Below, piece after piece: positions 33,233 to 43,907 of a stretch of DNA of 64,000 nt. Under the pieces are notes generated by a model that saw nothing but the letters and a program-made list of their open reading frames with translations, searched no databases and was not told the origin of the DNA. Each line of letters begins with the position of its first letter. Positions within the stretch are counted from its first letter, which is position 1. Source of the stretch: Acanthosepion pharaonis (Eukaryota > Mollusca > Cephalopoda > Sepiida > Sepiidae); NCBI GenBank assembly GCA_903632075.3, contig CAHIKZ030005577.1, positions 806,001 through 870,000 of the forward strand. The letters run 5' to 3'. The translations under genes were made by a program, and so were the position numbers.

Positions 33233-33286
33233 AAGTGCCTGAAAACTTTCCATGGGGTTGACCCCAGGGAAAGTTTTCAGGCACTT
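33233..33286. repeat. 54-bp hairpin
   Basis: AAGTGCCTGAAAACTTTCC and its exact reverse complement enclose TGGGGT-TG-ACCCCA-like sequence that is itself nearly complementary. It abuts the SINE head at 33290, so it may be part of that element's tail or a separate palindromic insertion. Confidence 0.9.
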
Positions 33287-33289
33287 TAC

Positions 33290-33405
33290 AGTTTTATCGC
33301 TCACTGGGCCTACCGCCTCAGGCCAATAGCATCACGACCATGGTGAGATTTGAACACGTCTAATATTTGGAAAGTGAACATTATAACCAATCGGCCACAT
33401 ATGCA
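33290..33405 (-). mobile_element. tRNA-derived SINE head
   Basis: On the minus strand GTGGCCGATTGGTTATAATG (box A-like) and GTGTTCAAATCTCACC (box B-like) lie at tRNA-like spacing. It resembles 31766-31840. The truncated body ends at the hairpin. Confidence 0.65.
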
Positions 33406-33415
33406 AATGCATAAT

Positions 33416-33424
<9 letters not shown>

Positions 33425-33462
<38 letters not shown>

Positions 33463-33463
33463 A
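33425..33463. repeat. (TA)n(TG)n microsatellite
   Basis: TA tract followed by TG tract. A second tract of the same form is at 33583-33642. Between them lies GTCC-TTTA-GGAC (33515-33526) within TGATGTG and CATCAAAACATCA, like the degraded ribozyme-type motif at 13724. Confidence 0.9.
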
Positions 33464-33582
33464 TTATGAGAGAAAAGTATGACAAAGTGTAAAAGTTTTC
33501 ATGTGATGTGTTTTGTCCTTTAGGACATCAAAACATCACACGGAATCTTTTTCCATACTCCTTTTCCCTAAAATTGTTCTCA

Positions 33583-33642
<60 letters not shown>
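33583..33642. repeat. (TA)n(TG)n microsatellite
   Basis: About 47 bases of TA followed by a short TG run. Same arrangement as 33425-33463. Confidence 0.95.
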
Positions 33643-33647
33643 AATAA

Positions 33648-34135
33648 TGTGGGGTACTGAAAAATGATAACATTAGACTTGAAAATCATTAATAAACACT
33701 TTATTTATTCCAATATTTTATCAGTTGATCTGAAGTAGTCTGTGGTGTGAGAGGTCCAATTGCCCTGCTAAAATGCAGATCCTACATTCTGCTGAGAGAG
33801 ACTGCCTCACCCTCTCTGGGGTGGCTGTTTATATAACTACTTGCATCTGGCTTCTTTGATGGTCTTGTGTGAATTTCATGCAAAATTTATTCTGGCATCA
33901 TACTACATACTATAGGAACCAAATCATGGAAAAATATGAAGAAATAGACTAGCTAGTCTATGTCTGTTTATGTAACTACTTGTATCATAAATCTTTGCTA
34001 TATCTAAGTGCATGTGTGAGGTCACATGCTTCGTTAATTCAGCAGCTAAGACTATTACACTTGATTTCTTTGATTGTACTTACTACATCATATAGAAACC
34101 AAATCATGGAAAAGGATGAAGAAATAAACTAACAT
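33648..34135 (-). mobile_element. Putative LTR relic
   Basis: The minus strand ends with GGAATAAATAAAGTGTTTAT and a CCCCACA terminus, which looks like the polyadenylation end of an LTR. It also contains a direct repeat (33899-33955 and 34080-34135, sharing CAAATCATGGAAAA and TGAAGAAAT). No target duplication was found, so this is tentative. Confidence 0.35.
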
Positions 34136-34379
34136 GAATGTTCATCAATCGACTCCAGAAAGAGAGACCTGGGTTCTAAGAGTTGCCAAAGGGACTGGTA
34201 TTTGCGTCCCCAGGTTTAGAGACTCTGCTACTTAGTAGCAGCATATTAGTTGTGATAGGGTTAAAATTAACAGAATAATTTTTAATGTTCCATAAAAAGA
34301 TATTTATCACATATTCAAGGTGTTTTAGAAAAGAAACAGGATTGAAGTATAAAAAAAAAAAAATTGTCAATTACAAACT

Positions 34380-34720
34380 TCAAAATCACCCCCCCCAATG
34401 CACTTTCCCATCATTCTCCGTCATGCACTCCTGGAGGATTATCTATAGCTCTCTTGTCAGAGCCCTCTTGATGGCTTCCATGACTAGAAAACAGGTCCTA
34501 TTAAGCTTGGGAGAAAGAAAAGAATTCACATGGAGCCAGGTTGGGTGAGTTAGGAAGTTGCTCCAGCATGGCAATGTTCATCAAGGAGAATCATTTTCCA
34601 AAAGAGGGAATTATCAAGAGGGCCATAATCGCGGAACTGTGAAGAATGTCAGCAGAATCCTTCCAGTAGTGCTTGAAGAAGACTCATAGAGGATGATTTT
34701 GAAGGGGAAACTTTTAGTTT
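34380..34720 (-). pseudogene. Mariner transposase C-terminal relic
   Basis: Minus-strand frames give LEQLPNSPNLAPCEFFSF, a degraded form of the YSPDLAPCDFFLF block that carries the third catalytic aspartate (here changed to asparagine), then MEAIKRALTREL and IILQECM. Stops and shifts are frequent. A C-run at 34389-34396 lies near its end. Confidence 0.75.
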
Positions 34721-35400
34721 GGATTTGACTTGTCTTGTACATACATGTGTTTAGCTGTAATTTTTGCAGGTCTGCTACCATGTTACTTCTTAGGGGTAAG
34801 TTCCTTAGCTACATCTAGTCATATACACAACATGGTAATTATCTGTTCCCTACTATTGAGTCTGAAATTCTCTAGACACCAGGTGTCCCTTCATCACTTC
34901 TTTGAGTTTATTTCAAATTGTTTTTTTTCTTCTGTTTTTAAAAGTGTTTTTCTTGTTTGTGTATTTCTTTGAAATGTATTTTGTTTATCCATTTCCTCTT
35001 TCTGAGAGATATATTTGTTTCTAATTTTAACAATGTATTTCCTGCATAAAAGGATTAACATCAGTAACATGAAGCATTTTCTTTAAGACTGGTGTTTTTC
35101 ATAGATTTTTTTTTTAATAAAGAGAATTATATGTAAATATGGAATCCAGGACAAAAGACCCAACCACTGATTGTAAAAGAGGACAAAATCTCAAAACTTT
35201 CAATTCAAATTTTAATGTCAAATTCAGACATTAATAATATCCAATATGCACACTTATATGTACAAGAAAGATCTGTTTGTGTCAGGTACTTCACGAGTTA
35301 ATGGGTCTACCCTATTCACTATAGAAATTCATAGTAAATTGATCCAACCTCTAAAAAAGATTTTCTAATAATGCTACAGTCACTTATTTGCCCAACAAAG
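34721..35400. other. Non-coding, no assigned feature
   Basis: AT-rich sequence; the 80-residue frame at 34730-34972 is hydrophobic and low-complexity and has no family resemblance I recognise. Confidence 0.4.
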
Positions 35401-35424
35401 GACCTACACAAGCTGAAAAGCTGA

Positions 35425-35705
35425 ACTTGGACATCACTACATGTCAAAGAAAATGATTTCTCTCCAGTGAGCATTCATATATGACTTCAAATATTTTGCC
35501 ATTTACAAATAATAACAATGGATTTGGCGAAAATGTTTATTTGAAGTCAAATGATGCATACAATTAGTAAAAATATACAGGAAAGGAATAATTGATTAAA
35601 ATGAGTTTGCATATGTCACATTAAATATGGCTTTTGTGAACATTCATCTACCTTGAAAGAAAATTTCTCTGCAGTATACATGACTTCTGGAAAATGGAAG
35701 AATAT
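35425..35705 (-). pseudogene. Two decayed zinc-finger relics
   Basis: At 35430-35500 and 35640-35705 the plus strand has AAGAAAATGATTTCTCTCCAG and AAATTTCTCTGCAGTATACATGAC-like stretches. These are the antisense of the finger linker region (EKPFS to H-x3-H) seen in the intact genes, with cysteine and histidine codons lost. They lie in the duplicated flank downstream of gene 2, matching relics downstream of gene 3. Confidence 0.6.
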
Positions 35706-36039
35706 TTTGCTATTTACTTTGGGTTATAAATAATGACAGATTTGGTAAAAATGTTTATTTTAAGTCAAATGATACATTCTATTAGTAAAATGTCAAATTT
35801 GATAGCATTAAATTAAGAAAAAACAAAACAATCTATCAAACATTTCCTGGTAAATATGCTACAGAAAATCTAATATAATTTAAAATGATGTAATTTTATT
35901 ATTCATTTGCTATCACGGTCACCTGCTGGGAATTGGGATAAGAAATTTAGTTTTGACTGAAACTTAATTCAGAATTGCTAGACAAAAAAAACTGCAATAA
36001 AAAGAAAAGAAATGAATGAAAGAAAATCAGTAAATCCTT

Positions 36040-36180
36040 TCTTGTAAAAATTTTATTTTCTTTGAGATAATGGTTTAGTGATACAAGTTTTACTAATTAA
36101 TTCATAGCTGGGAAGAGACGGGGTAGATTCATACCTAATCAGAACTTGATAAACCAGAAATTATAATGTGGATGATAAAT
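36040..36180 (-). mobile_element. 5S-tRNA family SINE tail, truncated
   Basis: AATGGTTTAGTGATACAAG, TACTAATTAATTCATAGC and GTAGATTCATACC match the tail and body of 21705-21840. No 5S or tRNA part. A matching fragment is at 54410-54510, in the duplicated block. Confidence 0.6.
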
Positions 36181-36309
36181 TCTATGTTAAGATCACTATA
36201 TAAACTGATCCCTCACTTTGTGGTCAGGGTAATGGCATTTATATTCAAGAGAATGGAAATAAATCTAAAAGACAGGACTGTGTATTTAATCAGTATTTGA
36301 TGATTCGTT

Positions 36310-36640
36310 TTCCATGGCTTATTAATTCTTTGTAGGTTATTCAAAGCCAGAAAATATTTTTTAGAATACTAAGAATTTATTTTTTTAGATAATAATGGTT
36401 TAGTGATATAAGTCTTACTAATCTCTACCAGGGGTACTTGCATGTAAGTGAATATAATGAACCCAACAGGAATTGAAACTCTGCACTCCGACTAGCAATG
36501 CCAAGCCATTATCAATTACACCACCTGCACATCCAAGTTTACAGATCTTGATATTTCCAAAAGGTCAACCATCTAGGTACTGAACAGGCTTGGTGAATGT
36601 ATAAGAACTGGTGTTTCAACTTGATGTGGCTGGAATGCCA
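36310..36640 (-). mobile_element. Composite 5S rRNA-tRNA SINE, second copy
   Basis: Minus strand from about 36635: CATCAAGTTGAAACACCAG, TTCTTATACATTC, then CCTGTTCAGTACCTAGATG and GTTGACC, which is the 5S order, though the AGTTAAGC segment is deleted. It continues through CAGATCTGTAAACTTGG into a tRNA-like module (GGTGGTGTAATTGATAATGG, box A-like; GAGTTTCAATTCCTG, box B-like) and the family tail. It supports the 5S-tRNA fusion as a family rather than a chance join. Confidence 0.75.
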
Positions 36641-36914
36641 GATTAATTTCTCTACATATAACCAATCTATTGAGAATAGCAAGACACACTTAATTTTTTC
36701 TCTTCAGCAAGTATTTCGAAGTTTCATATATCCTACAAAAATTCTAATCAATATTTTTTCAAATTGTAATTCCTTAAAACTCTGAGCCATACTCATTAAG
36801 AAGTAGTGGAACGTTATGGTGTATGCTCCAATGTCAATTTTAAATATATAAAGCCACAGACGATGTTGTTTTCAAGTATCTTTCAAGTCTTAACATATTT
36901 TCCACAAAAATGTT

Positions 36915-38195
36915 TTATTGCTTGTGTGTCTTCATGTGTCTTTTCAAGCTGAAGCTCTGTGAAAATGATGAAGTACACATTTGACAAGAAAATGGTTTCT
37001 CTCCTGTGTGTATTCTCGTATGTCTCTTTAAATGAGACATTTGAGAAAATGCTGAACCACAAATTTCACAGGAAAATGGTTTCTCTCCCGTGTGTATTCG
37101 CATGTGACATTTTAAATGGAACTTCACAATAAATTCTGACCCACACACTTCACAACAATATGGTTTTTCACCTGTATGTATGCGCATGTGATTTTTTAAC
37201 TTGTAATTAGCTGTAAATGCTGATCCACACACTTCACAAGAAAATGGTTTTTCTCCTGTGTGTATTTTCATATGATGTTTTAAACCAGAACTCTGGAAAA
37301 ATGCTGATCCACACACTTCACAAGAAAATGGTTTCTCTCCTGTGTGTATACGCATGTGACGTTTTAAATGGCAGCTTACAGTAAATGCTGATCCACACAC
37401 TATACAAGAAAATGGTTTCTCTCCTGTATGTATTCTCACATGTTTTTTTAAACCAGAATTGTCTGAAAATGCTGATCCACATATTTCACAAGAATATGGT
37501 TTTTCTCCTGTATGTATTCGTATGTGACTTTTCAACCTTGAATTATCTGCAAATTCTGAACCACACACTTCACAAGAAAATGGTTTCTCTCCTGTGTGTA
37601 TTCTCATGTGATATTTTAAACTGGAACTCTGTGAAAATGCTGATCCACACACTTGACATGAAAATGGTTTCTCTCCTGTGTGTACTCTTATGTGTCTTTT
37701 CAAACTGGAATTATCTGAAAATGCTGCTTCACATTCTTGACAAGAGAATGGATTCTTTCCTGTATGTATTTTCATGTGCCTATTTAAATCTGACTTCACA
37801 GAAAATGCAGATCCACACACAGAGCAAGAATGCGGTTTTTCTCTCATGTGTCTTTGTCGGTGTTCTTTTAAATTTGAAATCCGTGAAAATGAAGATTGAC
37901 ATATATCACAATGATATGGTTTTTCTCCTGTATGCATTCGGATATGATTTTTCAACTTGGAATTATCTGTAAATGCTGATCCACATACTTGACAAGAAAA
38001 TGGTTTTTCTCCTGTATGTATTTTCATATGCCTTTTTAAGTGTGATCTCACAGGAAATGTTGATTCGCATAATGTGCAAGAATATGGTTTCTCTCCAGTA
38101 TGTCTCCGTATGTGTACTTTTAAATAGGAACTCCGTGTAAATGCTGATCCACACACCTCACAAGAAAATGGTTTATTTAGTGCCTGTGTTTGCAT
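36915..38195 (-). CDS. Poly-C2H2 zinc-finger protein, 15 fingers
   Basis: The 426-residue protein starts MQTQALNKPF and holds 15 C2H2 fingers with TGEKP-type linkers; linkers 4 and 5 are altered (MREKP, TGKNP). DNA-contact positions (-1, 2, 3, 6) read RSYV, VSHR, DSKN, RSNE, VSDR, DSSR, QSSY, DSRS, DSGK, VCHR, QSGH, AYKN, VFHC, QSHR, QFSR. All zinc ligands are kept. Fingers 3-9 match fingers 7-13 of gene 3 in order, showing common origin. No effector domain is seen. The stop overlaps a polyadenylation hexamer (CAA TAA AA). It is presumably a nuclear DNA-binding protein; target unknown. Confidence 0.92.
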   Translation of the reverse strand: MQTQALNKPFSCEVCGSAFTRSSYLKVHIRRHTGEKPYSCTLCESTFPVRSHLKRHMKIHTGEKPFSCQVCGSAFTDNSKLKNHIRMHTGEKPYHCDICQSSFSRISNLKEHRQRHMREKPHSCSVCGSAFSVKSDLNRHMKIHTGKNPFSCQECEAAFSDNSSLKRHIRVHTGEKPFSCQVCGSAFSQSSSLKYHMRIHTGEKPFSCEVCGSEFADNSRLKSHIRIHTGEKPYSCEICGSAFSDNSGLKKHVRIHTGEKPFSCIVCGSAFTVSCHLKRHMRIHTGEKPFSCEVCGSAFFQSSGLKHHMKIHTGEKPFSCEVCGSAFTANYKLKNHMRIHTGEKPYCCEVCGSEFIVKFHLKCHMRIHTGEKPFSCEICGSAFSQMSHLKRHTRIHTGEKPFSCQMCTSSFSQSFSLKRHMKTHKQ

Positions 38196-38373
38196 TTGTG
38201 CTTTTAAATTGGAACTTTATAAAATGTAATTCTATATGTCTCCTCTGTGTGCTAATTAGTATGAGGCAATTTATATATGAAGTCTTTGAAATACAGATGT
38301 AGGCACCTTACTTCTCTTCAATTGGTGTGTTTTTTCCTATTTCAAAATTGCTCTTCTAACCCAAAATTGATAT
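38196..38373 (-). other. 5' part of the zinc-finger exon and splice acceptor
   Basis: The minus strand upstream of the ATG keeps a decayed finger in frame (ILKAQ in place of LKxHM). At 38374-38384 it has TTTATTTACAG followed by ATATCAATTTTGGG, a good 3' splice site conserved in genes 1 and 3. I infer that the exon begins at 38373. Confidence 0.55.
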
Positions 38374-39643
38374 CTGTAAATAAAGTAGCAATTTTATTAA
38401 AGGAAAATAAAACATTTATTCATTATTTGCAAGTATACAATTATTTTGTGTTTTCAATGACATGAAATATATCACATAATTCATGCTAAGTGAGAAACAA
38501 AAACTTTTATACTACTGTTCAAACATCAATTTGAATACAGGAATATTTATTTTTACATAAATTTTTGCTAAATCACAAACAAGATGTTTCACTATAGATG
38601 AAAACATGACAAAATCTTTTCTACTAATATTTAGCAAATTTTGTGTCAAACATTTTATAAACTGGTTTGCCTTTTAGGGATAGTGACAGGATGATATGAA
38701 ATTCTTAATTAAAATTCTATTAAATTTATTGCAAATGTAATTACTTAATAACAAAATATTTTCCCTTCTTGTCAATAATGGCAGCTTTAAATAAATGAAA
38801 CACATATGCACAAATCTTAACAGATGAAGGTTGAAGGACATAAATTTAGATACTTGTATTATCCCTAACATGTGAAACATTTTAGGATTTCATTGTTATA
38901 ACTAATTTTGCTTTAATAAATAAAAAAAAATTATACTTATTCTGTCTAATTTTGATTAAATACATTGAATGAACTATTAACAAGTTAGATGTTTTACTTA
39001 TATGAACTAAACTGAAAATACAAGGTAGAATCATAAAAAAATGAAACATAAAATTTATTCATCAGATGATACAGGTTATTGTAAATTAAATTTTTTGATA
39101 AAGACATTTTAAAATCTTTTTTGATTTTGAGTAATTGGAAAGCACATTAATGGAATTTTATTCAGAAAATGAATGCATAGAGAATTATTCTTAAATTATG
39201 ATGAAACTTATTTTAAGCATGAAAAAGGAAAAGAACTTTTCTGTGTAACATTATTAAAGATCATTTGATTGGAATGTATAAATAAAGTTGAGTGTTTTAC
39301 AAAAATTACAGCAAAATTTAACTAGTTTGTTTTGTATTTACTCATTTTTAAAAGTAATATTTTTGTTTTCTGTAATTTTTGTCCAGCTTTCATAAAAAAC
39401 AAATTATGGAATAGTGGCTGGAGGGCAGGGTGAGCAGACTTTCAAAACTGTAAGGGTAAAAATAAATATTTTCTAAACATATTAAATGGTGTTCACAATA
39501 AAAAGAAAAGAATGTTTTAAAACTATAAAATATTTTACTTTCAGAATTATTAAAAGATGATGATGAAAAAACTTTTATCTGTAGACCAGATGTTGAAAAA
39601 ACATTTCATCTTTTGCCAGGATGCATACATATGATATCTATCC

Positions 39644-39981
39644 TACTTGCCAGATGTGGCTCCATGTATTTCCTAAACAGGAAAAGGAGCTGGAATACTT
39701 GCCAGATCTGGCTTCATGTATTTCCTAAACAGGAAAAGGAGCTGGAATACTTGCCAGATCTGGCTTCATGTATTTCCTAAACAGGAAAAGGAGCTGGAAT
39801 ACTTGCCAGATCTGGCTTCATGTATTTCTAAACAGGAAAACACTTGCCAGAAATGGATTTCCTAAACAGAAAAAGGAGCTGGAATACTTGCCAGATCTGG
39901 CTTCATGTATTTCCTAAACAGGAAAAGGAGCTGAAACTTGCCAGATCTGGCTTCATGTACCTAAACAAAAAGGAGCTGAAA
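39644..39981 (+). repeat. 52-bp minisatellite derived from a mariner motif
   Basis: Units start at 39644, 39696, 39748 and 39800, each exactly 52 bp, followed by shortened units to about 39981. Each starts TACTTGCCAGATCTGGCTTC. In the plus frame the first unit reads YLPDVAPC, which corresponds to the YSPDLAPCD block around the third catalytic aspartate of mariner transposases. The duplicate at 62044-62147 has two units, and a single unmultiplied version is at 40670-40735, so expansion happened after duplication. Confidence 0.8.
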
Positions 39982-40170
39982 TGAAAGACAACAGCAACAA
40001 AGAAAAGTACAAAAAAAAAAACAGGAGAATTTTTTACTGCAAAGATTAACAGAACTTGAGATATTACATGCTATGTGTATTGAACTATGGGATGAATACC
40101 TGGAAAGGAGAGTATGTTTCATGCCTCTTCATTGTTCTCTTTATCTTACACTTCATGTTTTACTGTTATT
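39982..40170 (+). pseudogene. Mariner-like 3' relic after the minisatellite
   Basis: Downstream of the repeat, GAACTTGAGATATTACATG and GAACTATGGGATGAATACC recur at 53900-53960 and 62225-62275. In one frame they read ELEILHAMCIELWDEYLE, plausibly the C-terminal W-and-EYxE region of a mariner transposase. This assignment rests on the neighbouring YLPDVAPC motif. Confidence 0.4.
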
Positions 40171-40379
40171 ATTCCTGTATACAAAATTAATTAGATGTGG
40201 TTGTTCATAGAGAAGAAAAGAATTATAATAAAAGAACTGTATAAAATGTCAAAGAGAAAAATTAGCTTCTGGCAAACAGGTTTTACCACTATGAACAGGA
40301 AGAAAATTTTCAAAATGATTCATCATCTTGAAAACTTTATATTAACCCATTTTTTAAATTCTAATATTTTAGTGTTTTA

Positions 40380-41880
40380 ATTGTTATACATACTGTACTA
40401 CTTAAAAAGAAAAAAAATTAGGATAATGGTGCAGAACATCAAGAGCATAGTTTAAAGAATGAATAGATCAAAATAAATATTTATTTCCTGAATATTATAA
40501 TGGTGTTTTAAAATACTACTAACAAATATAAACAGATAAGAATGTTTAAAAGATAAAATTTTGATTTCAGGACTATTCAAATTTTGAGGGACAAATAATT
40601 TTTATTAGAATGATTTAGCAACAAGGTTGAAAAATCTTAATCAGGCGTGTCAGTGCATACATTATCCATCTTATTTGCCAGATTTGGCTCCATTCATTTA
40701 CTGTTCTTAAACAAGAAAAAGGAGTTTGAATCAAAGAATTATTTTTTAAAATTCAGAGATGATAGCAACAGCAGATCAAGTTTTGTTGTAATTTCAATTG
40801 CAGATAAATTGATTTACACATGTGAAAGAGTTAAACAGACAATAAGGATGAACATGAGGGTAATTATTTGATTTATAAGCAAGAAAATGGGTGGTTACAA
40901 ACTATAATTGAGTTTGAGAAGGGGCCCAACATATCTTAAAAGAAAGAGTCTACTTAATTTGATTCAATTCCGATAGGTTTTTCATCAACCAAGACAGCGC
41001 CTAGTCGATCAACATGTGTATCTACAGGAGGGTGAAGAAGGCGCCAACAGAAGCTGACTTCTGATAAGCTGGTAGAATGTGAGTGTAAAGTAATGGAAGA
41101 TATCTCTGTTCCCATTATAATTCTTAATAGTATCTCATTGACCAAACATCAGAATTTCTTTTGGAAGATTAACAAAACTTGAGGAATGATGTGCTATGTG
41201 TGTTGAACTATGACATGGATATGTAGATCTGAGTGTATATTTTTGTGACTCTAGGTTTATTCCCTTCTGGGACAAGTTGAGAACTTTTCAGCACGTTCTT
41301 GTAATTATTTTTGCATAATTCAGAAGTCCCTAATCAAAGTAACATTGTATTTATCTTACACTTTTAGCCTTTATGTATCACTGTGGTTATTTATTTATGG
41401 AAAATTAGAGGTGGTTTTTAGAACATAAAAAAAATATTTTCCTTTCATTTTTTTTATTATAGAACTGTATGAATTAGCATAGACAAAAACTAGCTTTTAT
41501 ATTTAAGCCAAATTATAAATCCAAAGAAGAATCTGCAATATTATTGGTCCTGACCAGGCATCTCGTTATGAATCTTACCAAAAATAATTCCCATCTTTTG
41601 CTGAGAGTAGGCACTTGCATAATTTATTCCTTTCAGATTTGACAGGAAAAAAGTATCTTTTTAAAGTTTATGTATAATTTTTCAGTGCAATTTTGAAATT
41701 TATCCATTTGATGTTTGCAGTAAGATATTTCACTGACATTGCAGTTTGCAGTTTACCTCAGTATTTAAGGTTTACTATGTTGTACATGCTCTACCTCAAT
41801 ATTTGAGCCTTGAATCTTCCTGTTCTGTTGAAATTTAGCTTAGTAACAGCCAAACTTGGCGCAAAAAAGGTTGGGAACTT
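40380..41880. other. Non-coding duplicated sequence with one unexplained frame
   Basis: 40640-40800 is another copy of the region around the minisatellite, with a single unit. A minus-strand frame at 40954-41145 (63 residues, ending VDRLGAVLVDEKPIGIESN) has less biased composition than its surroundings, but I recognise no family and no splice sites. The rest is AT-rich without a gene. Confidence 0.4.
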
Positions 41881-43110
41881 TGTCATTACGTCCAATGACG
41901 GGAATCCCGCGTAACACAGTTAACAGAGACCTGAAACCATCAATATACCACCATAACAAGCGAGATAAAGAAGAAGGAAAAACCACTTGAAATAGTTATA
42001 AAATTTATTGAGGGAAAAGAAAAAAAATAAAATGAGGGGGAAAAAAATAGTCTGATGTTAAAGTTCACTGGTACAACTTGAAAATAACTGCCAAAAACGT
42101 CCCTTTGGCGAGCCCTTAAAAAGGACTCCAACAACAGTTCAGAGAGAGTGAAAGAGATAGACAGATAGCAGAAAGAGGGGAAAAAATTAGACTTACTGTT
42201 CAAAAAAAAAAAAAATAGCTTTAGTATTTTTTTTTTTAAGTAGCTGGGCAGAAAGGTTTTTAGATATTTTTTGAGTTTCTCTCCTTGGAAGATAAGCAAG
42301 CTTCCTGTTAGAAATAACAATTTTTTCAAACTTTCTCTGCGACACAAATTCAACTTCTAGAGACGACTTAGAAGATCTTTTTTTCACATACTTTTTTCAT
42401 GTCAGGATTTCATCCACCAATAGGACAAAATAACTCCTCGAAGGGAGGTAGCTTTTCAACTGCTTGACTTTGACTTATTTCTCTCTTCGACCCGATTGTC
42501 GAAAGAAGACTTCCTTAAGAATGTGCTATTGTAAATTCTCTTTACAATAATTTCTTTAACTGATTTTTTGATAAGTCTTTACTGACTTGTCCTTGGTTGC
42601 TGAACAATAATCCACTTGATTACTAGAACAGACTTGACTTCACTTGTCTAGAGAATAAGCTTTTTCCACATGGTGAACACACTTGTTCTTTATCTTCAAT
42701 TCTCTTAGACAAATATTCTTGACTGGTCTTTTATGACCATTTTCCTTGTCAGAGCAACAACAGGTTATCTTCAAGCAGGTTTCTTTTCGTCACAAGACAA
42801 GACAACTTCGTCTCCACACTGCGGTGCCCTTTTCCTTGTCAGAGCAACAACAGGTTATCTTCAAGCAAGTTTTCTTTTTGTTGCAAGACAAGACGACTTC
42901 GTCTCCACACTGCAGCGCCCTTTCTCTGCTACTACTGACTAGATTCCTCTAATCTAGTCAAAAACAAGCTGGAAAATCACGTACGACCAATCGTTAGACA
43001 CGATTTCGCCATGTGACACAGCAGCAGCAGTTCTTACACTGCACACGGGGGAAAAGGAGAGGAGGAAGGAAAGTAAGAGAGATAGAAAGATAGATACAAA
43101 AATTAAATTT
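41880..43110. mobile_element. Unclassified insertion, possibly an LTR
   Basis: This stretch has no counterpart in the duplicate copy near 62.4-62.6 kb and has higher GC and purine-rich tracts. It includes a perfect-period 90-bp tandem duplication. Its minus-strand open frames are Lys/Phe-rich and low-complexity, so I do not call a gene. Edges and class are not resolved. Confidence 0.4.
42740..42919. repeat. 90-bp tandem duplication
   Basis: 42740-42829 and 42830-42919 are near-identical copies (TTTTCCTTGTCAGAGCAACA at both starts), differing at a few positions. It lies inside the unclassified insertion. Confidence 0.9.
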
Positions 43111-43907
43111 CTGACAGTTCTGAGTAAAGCATTTGAACTAGATTTAAGTGAAAAACAGAAATAGAAGACCTCAAATAATTGCCAAGGAATTTTGCCAAAT
43201 TGTCATTTTGAGTGAAAAATATTCATATGTATTTCTGAGAAAGAGAGCAACCTCTTTAATACTGTGCATGAAATGGAATGATGACATAAATACAATAGTG
43301 TTGATCTAAGCATATGTGATTCTTGCAGTTTTCCACCACCTGAAATTATGAATTATGCTGAATTTTAATTTATGACCTTGTCAGAATACACCAAAGGATG
43401 AGCAAGGGCCCACTGTATGCTCAGAAGGTAACAAGATGAAAGACAAATGTCATGTTTAGAAATGATTACATGAACCTGTTTACTCATATTATAAAACTGA
43501 CAATTTCTTCAAGGATTCACCTGCTTGCCTGGGTAGACAGGTAGGTGACACTGAACTACATCTGCAATGTGGATCTCTTCCCCCTAACAATTCCTCACTC
43601 ATCGACATGGTGGCTGGCAGTACGAATAGGCGTCACAAAGCCACACCAATCACAAGCGTGAGTTAATTGAAATTTGAAACTGGATATAACTTATTTCTCT
43701 TTGGTCAAAGTGTATATCACATAGAAGACTAAACTACTAATATAAAACCACCTCTTCAATTTCTATGTGGATGTCCATAGTACCACACAGGAAGAAAAAA
43801 AACAGTAAAAACTGAAAAGTGGAATTTTGATTGGTTCTTAGGTGTCCACAAAAAGGATACCAAACATCACTGCCAATTCAAACAGCAAACCATTTTTTCC
43901 ATTAGAA

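Larger units (their letters stand above)
38240..43907. repeat. Segmental duplication, copy 1 (upstream flank of gene 2)
   Basis: Aligns with about 59400-63159. Anchors: TGAAATACAGATGTAGGCACC, TTATCCCTAACATGTGAAAC, TTGCCAGGATGCATACATAT, GAACTTGAGATATTACATG, AACAGCAAACCATTTTTTCC. Copy 1 has extra sequence (about 40380-43300), including a 41.9-43.1 kb insert, and copy 2 has a solo LTR. The region probably contains intron and upstream sequence of the zinc-finger gene. Confidence 0.8.

Noticed and set aside
39644..39981. A CRISPR-like array
   Set aside because: Units are contiguous 52-bp repeats without spacers, in animal DNA.
41940..42353. 137-residue minus-strand frame
   Set aside because: Lys/Phe/Leu-rich low-complexity translation of purine/pyrimidine tracts inside an inserted repeat; no family features.
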